In this document: piece by piece, positions 41,536 through 47,366 of the stretch
How positions within the stretch are numbered: the stretch's first letter is position 1
How the letters are laid out: every line of letters begins with the position of its first letter
Assembly (NCBI RefSeq): GCF_014208105.1
Contig: NZ_JACHMQ010000001.1
Coordinates: 7,626,001-7,690,000 of the forward strand
From: Actinomadura coerulea
GTDB lineage: Bacteria > Actinomycetota > Actinomycetes > Streptosporangiales > Streptosporangiaceae
DNA length: 64,000 bases
Reading direction: 5' to 3'
Program-made: the position numbers and the translations under genes
Notes under the pieces: model-generated
The model's database searches: none
Seen by the model: the letters and a program-made list of their open reading frames with translations, nothing else
What the model was told of the DNA's origin: nothing

Positions 41536-42619
41536 GGTTGAGCTCCTCCACGGGCGTGTAGTCGATGTCGTAGCCGAACGCCCGCGGACCGGCCGTGGCG
41601 AGACCGCGCTCGGTCCGCCAGATCGGGTCGCAGGGCCAGGACAGCACCGCCACCCGCTGTCCGTAGCGCAGCGACTCGGTGGAGATGGCGCCGGCGGTCT
41701 GCGCGTCCACCACGGTGATCAGGTCGGGGACGCAGGCGCGCGGCCGGCCGTCCTCCAGCGCGATCAGGTTCTCGTTCTGGATCTCCACGCGGAGCAGCCG
41801 GCCGCGGTCCTCGCCGGTGCCGTCGATGACCAGGCTGCCGCGCACGAACCCGCCGCCGGTCCGCCGCTCGACGTCGATCACCTTTCCGGTGATCAGCACG
41901 CTGGCGTCCAGCGTCGCGCACAGGGCGCCGAGCGGGTCGGCGCCGTCCTTCATCGCGTGGCCGATCGCCAGGGCCTTGGTCACCGTCCCCTCGATGACCG
42001 CGCCCCGCGCCTGCGCGCCGGTCAGCACGTAGTCGGCCATCAGCGCCGACGCCCCGCTGGCGACGCAGACCGCGCGGGAGATGCGCTCGGACCACAGCCC
42101 GTCGATCGGGCGCACCGTGGTGACGTTGCCCTGCACGTCGGCCAGGACGACGAGGTTCACCGGCCGTCCCGCCACGTACATCGAGACCATCTGGACCTCG
42201 GGGAACGCCCGTCCCATCCCGTCGGCGTCGACGAGCGGCAGGCCGAGCCGCGCCGCCCAGCCGACCGGCCCGACGCCGTTGGAGCCGCCGATCTCGCAGG
42301 CCATCACCGCGGCCACCGGGCGGCCGAGGGTCCGCTCGACCTCGTCCCGGATCAGCAGCGGCTCCTCGCCGCTCATCAGCATCTCGTGGGCGACGGTGGG
42401 CGCTCCGATCCCCGACAGCGGAAGGACGAGGCTGTCGTCGGGCACCTCCGACAGCGGGATCAGCGGCACCTCGCCGTACTCGTCGATCGCCCGGACCGCG
42501 GTCAGCGTGCCCGTCTCGACGTCCCCGCCGCCCCCGGTGCCCAGGATCGCGCAGCCGCGGGCGAGCGCCGGAACGTCGTCGAGCGTCACGCGACCGGTCC
42601 TCGAAGGTGTCATCTGCAT
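41528..42619 (-). CDS. DUF917 family protein (HyuA partner)
   Basis: 363 residues from the first of two ATGs (42619; the second, 42613, is equally possible). Motifs typical of DUF917 are visible: RGCAILGTGGGGDVETG at the N-terminus, MACEIGGSNGVGP, LPLVDADGMGRAFPEVQM and FVRGSLVIDG. DUF917 proteins are known partners of HyuA-like enzymes, and one group is described as S-methylthiohydantoin desulfurase. First gene of the seven-gene minus-strand operon, divergent from the PucR regulator. Confidence 0.9.
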   Translation of the reverse strand: MQMTPSRTGRVTLDDVPALARGCAILGTGGGGDVETGTLTAVRAIDEYGEVPLIPLSEVPDDSLVLPLSGIGAPTVAHEMLMSGEEPLLIRDEVERTLGRPVAAVMACEIGGSNGVGPVGWAARLGLPLVDADGMGRAFPEVQMVSMYVAGRPVNLVVLADVQGNVTTVRPIDGLWSERISRAVCVASGASALMADYVLTGAQARGAVIEGTVTKALAIGHAMKDGADPLGALCATLDASVLITGKVIDVERRTGGGFVRGSLVIDGTGEDRGRLLRVEIQNENLIALEDGRPRACVPDLITVVDAQTAGAISTESLRYGQRVAVLSWPCDPIWRTERGLATAGPRAFGYDIDYTPVEELNHG

Positions 42620-42684
42620 GCTGGAAGAATGGTCCCACCTTCTGACCTGGCGGAAGGGTGGGGGGCACAAGGTTCCGCGAGGAT

Positions 42685-42701
42685 TTGTGCCAATGGCACA
42701 A
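42685..42701. promoter_or_regulatory. Perfect 17-bp palindrome, probable PucR operator
   Basis: TTGTGCCA-A-TGGCACAA is perfectly symmetrical around one central base. It lies in the 89-bp gap between the divergent DUF917 and PucR genes and only seven bases before the PucR start, so binding there would control both directions. Confidence 0.75.
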
Positions 42702-42708
42702 TACGAGC

Positions 42709-44187
42709 GTGTCCTTTGTCTCGGACCTGGTCGGGACCGGTTCCCGCATCCCCCTCACCCTGCTCGCCGGCCCGGCCGACGCCGTGCCGCTCACCTCCGT
42801 GACCGCGGTCGAGGCCCTGGCGCGGCTCCAGCGGGCCCCGGAGGGGGCGCTGGTCGTCGTGACGGGGCGGTCGGCCGCGCGGGCCGCCGGATACGAGCTC
42901 GACATCGCCGTCCGGACCGCCGCCGAGCGCGGCGTGCCCGCGCTGGTCCTCATCGGCTGCGGATCGCTGCCGATCACCGCGGCCCGGCTGGCCGACCGGG
43001 CCAGGCTGGCCGTGCTGTCGGCCGAGGAGGACTGCGACGTCGCCGAGGTCGTGCTCTACCTCGGCCAGGTCATCCGCGGCGACGCCGCCGACTCGCTCGC
43101 CCGCGCGCAGGCGGCGCTGCGCATCGTCCGCGAGGCCGGCGAGCCCACCGGGTCCGCCGAGGGCGACCGCGTCGCCGTGCTGCTCGAACGCGTCGGGGCG
43201 GTGCTCGGCCGGACCCTGGTGACCACCGACGGGACGGTGGGCCCGGCCGGCGCCGAGCCGATCTGGGTGGCGGGCCGCCGTCAGGGCGGCGTGACGGGAC
43301 CGCCCGACGACGCCGTGCGGCTGGTGCTGCCCGCCGTGGCCGCCGCGATCGGCCGGCTGCGGCAGCACGCGCTGGAGCGGGCGACCGCGCCCGGCCAGAC
43401 CCGGTCCGACATCCTCACCGAGCTGATCGTCAGCGAGCGCGCCCAGGCGGGGGCGCTGGCCGACCGGGCCCGCCTGCTCGGCCTCGCCGTGGACGACCTG
43501 CACACCGTCATCTGGATGACCCCGGACCGGCCGCCCGGCCCCGACCCGGCCGAGCTCGCGGAACGGCGGCGGCTGTTCGACACCCTCACCCTGCGCACCC
43601 ACCAGGCCCAGTTGCCGTCCGGCGAGTCGTGGAATCTCGCCCGCCTCGCCGCCGACATCGTGCTGGTCGGCACCGCCCGGGCCGAGATCCGCCCGCCGCG
43701 CGCCCTGCGGCTGATCGAGGCCGTGCGCGCGGCCGTGGTCGAGGAGCATCCCGGCACGGTGCTGCGCTTCGGGATCGGGACGCCGCAGCGGGGGGTGGAG
43801 GGCCTGCGCCAGTCGGCCACGGAGGCCCGCGCCGCGGCGGCCATCGCCGTCCGCTCCGGCGAACTCGTCCACGCCTTCGACGCCGCGGGCATCAACCGGG
43901 TGCTCGCCCAGATCGCCGCCTCGCCGCTCAGCCGCCGGGTGGTCGACGACCTGCTGCGCCCGCTCGACGCGCTCGGCCCCGGGCGGTCGGCCGAGGCCAT
44001 CGCGACGCTGGGCGCCTACCTCGACGCGCGCGGCTCGCTGAAGGCCGCCGCGTCCCGGCTGGCGCTGCACCCCAACGCCGTCAACTACCGGATCAGGAAG
44101 ATCGTCGAGAGGCTCGGCGCCGACCTGTCCGACCCCGACACCGCGTTCGCCCTGCACCTGGCCTGCCGCGTCCGCCTCCGCGACTGA
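42709..44187 (+). CDS. PucR-type transcriptional regulator
   Basis: 492 residues from the GTG at 42709; the GTG at 42658 would place the operator inside the gene and is rejected. N-terminal PucR-like ligand domain (PLTLLAGPADAVPLTSVTAV), central GGDEF-related CdaR region (about 215-370) and the C-terminal HTH_30 helix-turn-helix, with the family motif YLDARGSLKAAASRLALHPN followed by AVNYRIRKI. PucR regulators govern purine, hydantoin and related nitrogen catabolism, which fits the divergent hydantoinase operon. No Shine-Dalgarno is visible, so the transcript may be leaderless. Confidence 0.9.
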   Translation: MSFVSDLVGTGSRIPLTLLAGPADAVPLTSVTAVEALARLQRAPEGALVVVTGRSAARAAGYELDIAVRTAAERGVPALVLIGCGSLPITAARLADRARLAVLSAEEDCDVAEVVLYLGQVIRGDAADSLARAQAALRIVREAGEPTGSAEGDRVAVLLERVGAVLGRTLVTTDGTVGPAGAEPIWVAGRRQGGVTGPPDDAVRLVLPAVAAAIGRLRQHALERATAPGQTRSDILTELIVSERAQAGALADRARLLGLAVDDLHTVIWMTPDRPPGPDPAELAERRRLFDTLTLRTHQAQLPSGESWNLARLAADIVLVGTARAEIRPPRALRLIEAVRAAVVEEHPGTVLRFGIGTPQRGVEGLRQSATEARAAAAIAVRSGELVHAFDAAGINRVLAQIAASPLSRRVVDDLLRPLDALGPGRSAEAIATLGAYLDARGSLKAAASRLALHPNAVNYRIRKIVERLGADLSDPDTAFALHLACRVRLRD

Positions 44188-44217
44188 CCCGGGCCGCCCC
44201 AGCGCGGAAAGAAAGAA

Positions 44218-44251
44218 CCGCCCTCGCCCCGGAAACCCGGGACGAGAGCGG
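44218..44251 (-). terminator. Hairpin between the PucR gene and the 33-residue ORF
   Basis: 15-position stem with two mismatches starting CCGCCCTCGCCCCGG; on the minus strand it is followed by GGTTCTTTCTTTCC, so it mainly ends the small minus-strand gene. Confidence 0.7.
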
Positions 44252-44289
44252 CCTGTTAATCAATCATCGCGGCCTGGAAGCCGCGTGGA

Positions 44290-44391
44290 TCAGTTCTTCT
44301 TCTCTTCGGCCTGGACGACACCGTCCCGCTTGACGATGTCGCTGTCCTCGTTCTCGCCGATCTTGCCTTCGACGACTTCTTCCTTGGCCAT
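44290..44391 (-). CDS. Very small charged protein, 33 residues
   Basis: ATG at 44391, 33 residues with no Cys, no hydrophobic span and a strongly charged composition (MAKEEVVEGKIGENEDSDIV and a Lys-rich end). A longer frame to 44553 runs through the promoter and is not credible. The coding claim rests on the clear promoter/stem-loop at 44437-44489 and the terminator at 44218-44251, which frame this ORF as a transcription unit of its own. The ribosome site is weak (GGGG). It may be a small regulatory or precursor peptide, or the unit may be a non-coding RNA. Confidence 0.55.
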   Translation of the reverse strand: MAKEEVVEGKIGENEDSDIVKRDGVVQAEEKKN

Positions 44392-44436
44392 ATCAGTAAC
44401 CCCGTTCTGATTTGCAATCAACTGTGAACAAAATGA

Positions 44437-44489
44437 CGGGTCGTGAGGACCCGCATAGTGGATTGTACGGAGCCCGGCCGAGTCGGCAA
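44437..44489 (-). promoter_or_regulatory. TTGCCG-N16-TACAAT promoter with 5' stem-loop
   Basis: Minus strand: TTGCCG (44484-44489), 16 bp, TACAAT (44462-44467), eight bases, then CGGGTC / GACCCG (44437-44453) with loop CUCAC. The -10 is closest of all to the sigma-70 consensus. Confidence 0.75.
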
Positions 44490-44541
44490 CCCGCCTCATC
44501 GAAACCGGGCGAATGTGTCCGGTTTGTGGAGAAAGGGAAGA

Positions 44542-44575
44542 ACCGGCCTCCACCCCCGTGGGGGTGAAGGCCGGT
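44542..44575 (-). terminator. Terminator of the HATPase gene
   Basis: 16-base arms starting ACCGGCCTCCACCCCC with one mismatch; on the minus strand TTCTTCCCTTTC follows. Same family as the terminator at 2281-2313. Confidence 0.8.
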
Positions 44576-44649
44576 CCATGGCTCCGGCGCGGCTCCCGAT
44601 CAGGAGCGGCGGTGGCTGTCGGCTCGGATGCCGGCCGGCGGGCCCGCGA

Positions 44650-45084
44650 TCAGATCTGGGCCCACACGACCTTGCCGTACGGTGAGGCGGCCTCGCAGCC
44701 GTAGTGGGGGGCGTAGCCCCGGATGAACGTCAGCCCCCGGCGGGCGGACGACCACTGGAAGTCGCGCGGGTCGCCCTGGTCGTAGACGGCGACGCGCACG
44801 TAGGTCCTGTCGGGCAGGTCGACGGTGCCGACCTCCAGGCGCACGTGGCGCGGCAGCGGACCGTCGCCCACGCTGGCGAGGTCCACGCCCGTCGTGTGCT
44901 GGTAGGCGTTGAGCAGGAGCTCGTACGCGAACTGCTCCGCCCTCTGCGCGACCTCGTACGGGAGGTTCAGCTCCGCCAGCACGTGGCGCGTCAGGACGGC
45001 CGCGCGGTCGGGCCGGGTCTGTTCCAGCGCGAGCAAGAGCTTCCGGTAGTGAGGGAATCTCTCGTCGTTGTGGATCTCGTACAT
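44650..45084 (-). CDS. HATPase-domain regulatory protein (RsbW/anti-sigma-like kinase)
   Basis: 144 residues from the ATG at 45084, seven bases after AAAGG. It is a single GHKL-type ATP-binding domain: N-box ELLLNAYQHT with Glu55, Asn59 and His63, and G1 box VAVYDQGD, then RRGLTFIRGYAPHYGCE in place of the usual ATP lid and the terminal GKVVWA. The size and features match actinobacterial anti-sigma/regulatory ATPases, which bind or phosphorylate a partner. No anti-sigma antagonist is adjacent. Divergent from the pseudo-RNase III gene, and both promoters are of the shared class with 5' stem-loops. Confidence 0.82.
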   Translation of the reverse strand: MYEIHNDERFPHYRKLLLALEQTRPDRAAVLTRHVLAELNLPYEVAQRAEQFAYELLLNAYQHTTGVDLASVGDGPLPRHVRLEVGTVDLPDRTYVRVAVYDQGDPRDFQWSSARRGLTFIRGYAPHYGCEAASPYGKVVWAQI

Positions 45085-45114
45085 GAGATGCCTTTCTGAA
45101 GTGTTGTTTGCATG

Positions 45115-45171
45115 ACCGCGGGTTCTGAGGCCCCGCGGTAAGGACCGTCCGCGTGCGCTGGCGGTGAGCAA
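45115..45171 (-). promoter_or_regulatory. TTGCTC-N16-GACGGT promoter with 5' stem-loop
   Basis: Minus strand: TTGCTC (45166-45171), 16 bp, GACGGT (45144-45149), four bases, then the 8-bp stem ACCGCGGG / CCCGCGGT (45115-45139) with loop GCCUCAGAA, which contains CUCA. Confidence 0.65.
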
Positions 45172-45198
45172 GGTGGTCGCCGCCACGGTGGTGGGGCG

Positions 45199-45255
45199 TT
45201 GCGGCCGTTCGTGACGGCCGAACGGTAGTTCGTGGGTGCCCTAGGGGCGCCCACG
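45199..45255 (+). promoter_or_regulatory. TTGCGG-N16-AACGGT promoter with 5' stem-loop
   Basis: Plus strand: TTGCGG (45199-45204), 16 bp, AACGGT (45221-45226), four bases, then an 11-bp stem CGTGGGTGCCC / GGGCGCCCACG (45231-45255, one G-U pair) with loop UAG. Confidence 0.7.
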
Positions 45256-45285
45256 GCCTGTTGGAAAAACAAGAGGGAGACGAGC

Positions 45286-45996
45286 ATGACGGTCGGAGTA
45301 CCGGAGCAGCGGGACGGCTCGGCGCCGGATCGGGCGGAACTGGCCCGGGCGCTCGGGGTCCCGCATGATGACCCGCTGCTGGAGCAGGCGCTCACGCACC
45401 GCTCCTACGCGTATGAGAACGACTGCCTGTCCTGCGGAAGGCTGGCCTTCCTGGGGAAGGCGGCTCTGCAGGTGGTCATCACCGACCTGCTGTTCCGCCG
45501 CTACCCGGAGGCCGCGGAGGGTCCGCTGAGCAAGTTGCGGGGCGCCCTGCTCGCCGGTCCGGCGCTGGCCGGAGCGGCTCGCTCGCTCGGCGTCGGGGCC
45601 CACCTCCGGCTGGGGCGCGGCGAGCAGGCAGGCGGTGGAAGGGACAAGGACTCCATCCTGGCCGAAACGCTGACGGCGCTGATCGGTGTGGTTCACCAGC
45701 GGAACCGCATGGACGGGGTCTCCGTGCTGGCGCACCGGTTGTTCGGCGACCTCGTCGGACGGATGGCGCTGCTGGACCCCGGACTGGACTGGAAGAGCGA
45801 GCTCCAGGCCCTCGCGGCTCGTGAGGGGCTGGGGGAGCCCCGGTACCGCTCCGAGCGGAGCGGAGCCGATCACAACGCGCACTTCAGGGTCTGGGTCCGG
45901 GTCGGGAAGGTCGAGTACGGCCCGAGCGAAGGCAGCAGGATCAAAGAGGCCGAGAAGCAGGCCGCGGAGATCGCGTGGCACGCGATCACCGGTTGA
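45286..45996 (+). CDS. Catalytically dead RNase III homologue with dsRNA-binding domain
   Basis: 236 residues; GAGGGAG before the ATG. The RNase III fold is recognisable (LLEQALTHRSYAYEND, GRLAFLGKAAL, ILAETLTALIGVV), but the acidic catalytic residues are replaced. In the signature N-E-R-L-E-F-L-G-D the protein has C-G-R-L-A-F-L-G-K: the positions of E. coli Glu38, Glu41 and Asp45 are Gly51, Ala54 and Lys58. In the second motif Asp114 becomes Glu127 and Glu117 becomes Thr130. The C-terminal dsRBD (about 166-235, DWKSELQALAAREGLGEP, SRIKEAEKQAAEIAWHAI) is intact. It should bind but not cut double-stranded RNA. It may act on the 5' stem-loops nearby; that is an inference. Confidence 0.88.
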   Translation: MTVGVPEQRDGSAPDRAELARALGVPHDDPLLEQALTHRSYAYENDCLSCGRLAFLGKAALQVVITDLLFRRYPEAAEGPLSKLRGALLAGPALAGAARSLGVGAHLRLGRGEQAGGGRDKDSILAETLTALIGVVHQRNRMDGVSVLAHRLFGDLVGRMALLDPGLDWKSELQALAAREGLGEPRYRSERSGADHNAHFRVWVRVGKVEYGPSEGSRIKEAEKQAAEIAWHAITG

Positions 45997-46079
45997 CCGG
46001 ACGACGCGCTGCCCCCCGTGGTGACGAACTTCGCGGGGCGGCTCGATCCACCTGCCTCCGTGTGAGGCCCTGACCGGAG

Positions 46080-46107
46080 ACGGCCCCCTCGCGGGGCCGT
46101 CTTCTTT
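46080..46107 (+). terminator. Terminator of the RNase III-like gene
   Basis: Perfect 8-bp stem ACGGCCCC / GGGGCCGT followed by CTTCTTT, 84 bases after the stop codon. Confidence 0.8.
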
Positions 46108-46142
46108 CCGTCCTGCCGGTCTCCCGAGGTGAGGGGAACCGG

Positions 46143-46664
46143 TTGCGCCTTCCGGTGGTCTCCGGACGGGTCCTCAGTGTGTTCTACCGACGGAGTACCG
46201 GGCTGGGCTGCATCGGGCTGATAGCCCGCATCGTGCTCCTCGTGATGATGGGCATCGTGTTGATCATCTGCGTGGCCAACCGTTCCTGGCTGCAGGCGAA
46301 GGCCGTCAACGCGATCTACGAGGACCGGCCCAAGATCCACGCGGGCAAGTACTTCGAGCCCGGTGCGACCGCGGTGGAGGACGGCGTGCGGCAGGAGGCC
46401 GTGCTGATCGACGAGAAGCCGTACGTCCGCGTGAAGTCGCCGCCGGACGAATGGCGCGAGAAGCACAAGGGCGCCAAGTGCAAGAACCGCGTGTGCACGG
46501 CTCCCGCGACCCGCGAGTCCTTCACCGGCGGCGGCGCGATCGACATCGGCAGCGTGCTCGCCGGGCTGCTGCTGCTCTATTTCGTCTGGCTGCTGATCAA
46601 CGGCGACGACGACTACGACGACCGCTACCACCCGCGTTACGACCGCCGCTATCACCGCCGCTGA
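46143..46664 (+). CDS. Two-helix membrane protein, unknown
   Basis: 173 residues from a TTG at 46143 with GAGGGGAA upstream. One hydrophobic helix near the N-terminus (IGLIARIVLLVMMGIVLIIC), an extracytoplasmic segment of about 85 residues with two cysteines (AKCKNRVC), and a second helix (IGSVLAGLLLLYFVWLLI). The C-terminal tail is striking: alternating Asp, Tyr, His and Arg (DDDYDDRYHPRYDRRYHRR). That tail could bind metal. No family was recognised. It follows the RNase III-like gene but has a terminator in between. Confidence 0.75.
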   Translation: MRLPVVSGRVLSVFYRRSTGLGCIGLIARIVLLVMMGIVLIICVANRSWLQAKAVNAIYEDRPKIHAGKYFEPGATAVEDGVRQEAVLIDEKPYVRVKSPPDEWREKHKGAKCKNRVCTAPATRESFTGGGAIDIGSVLAGLLLLYFVWLLINGDDDYDDRYHPRYDRRYHRR

Positions 46665-46742
46665 CCACGGCGCGGACGGGCGCCTCGTCCGGGCGGTTAG
46701 AGTGCCGGGGGCTGTGCAGACGCCGGATCGGGGCGAGGGGCG

Positions 46743-47363
46743 ATGGTCGCGTTCGTGTTGGTGCCCGTCGGGTTCGCGGTCGGCGTGCTCGCGGCGCCGC
46801 TGGCGGCGCCCTACGTGGGAAAGGTCCCGCGCCGCCGCCGTGTCCTGATGGGGCTGGTCACGGCCGCCCTCTTCGGCGTGCTCGGATGGCGGGCCGGGAC
46901 GGACGCCGTCCTGCCCGCGCTGCTGTACCTGGCGGCCGTGGGCGCGCTCCTGGGCTTCATCGACGTCGGCGTCAGGCGGCTGCCCGACCGGTTCACCCTC
47001 CCCTCCTACGGCGCCGCGGCGGCACTGCTCGCCGCCGCCGCGCCGTTCACCCAGGACGGGCCGCGGCGGTTCGGGCACGCGCTCATCGGCATGGCCGCAC
47101 TGCTCGCGCTGTACTTCGCGCAGGTACTGCTGGTCCCGTCCGGCATCGGGCTGGGAGACGTCAAACTGTCCGGCGTCCTCGGCCTCTACCTCGGCTGGTT
47201 CGGACAGGACACCTGGATCACCGGCCTGCTGGCCACCTACCTGCTCGGCGGCCTCGCCGCCCTCGCCATCATGATCGCCCGCCGCTCCCGCAAGGGCGAG
47301 TTCCCCTTCGGCCCCTCCATGCTCGCCGGGACGCTCGCGGCGATCCTGTCCGCCGTCGGCTGA
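46743..47363 (+). CDS. Prepilin peptidase, A24 family (orphan)
   Basis: 206 residues, about six hydrophobic helices. The two catalytic Asp motifs of the A24 aspartic peptidases are present: ALLGFIDVGVRRLPDRFTLP and GLGDVKLSGVLG. The protein corresponds to the short CpaA/TadV-like type without the N-terminal methylase-like domain of PilD. It cleaves class III-type prepilin signal sequences in the membrane. No pilin or pilus ATPase gene is found nearby, so its substrates are encoded elsewhere. Convergent with the LCP gene, with only three bases between stops. Confidence 0.9.
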   Translation: MVAFVLVPVGFAVGVLAAPLAAPYVGKVPRRRRVLMGLVTAALFGVLGWRAGTDAVLPALLYLAAVGALLGFIDVGVRRLPDRFTLPSYGAAAALLAAAAPFTQDGPRRFGHALIGMAALLALYFAQVLLVPSGIGLGDVKLSGVLGLYLGWFGQDTWITGLLATYLLGGLAALAIMIARRSRKGEFPFGPSMLAGTLAAILSAVG

Positions 47364-47366
47364 GGG

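Noticed and set aside
42658..42708. Upstream GTG start of the PucR gene
   Set aside because: It would put the perfect 17-bp palindrome inside the coding region and add residues without similarity to PucR proteins.
44290..44553. 87-residue version of the small charged protein
   Set aside because: The longer frame would start upstream of the promoter and stem-loop at 44437-44489 and overlap the terminator of the next gene.
21772..45255. The 5' stem-loops as riboswitches or T-boxes
   Set aside because: They are only 14-25 bases, too small for a ligand-binding aptamer, and no alternative terminator or antiterminator pairing was seen.
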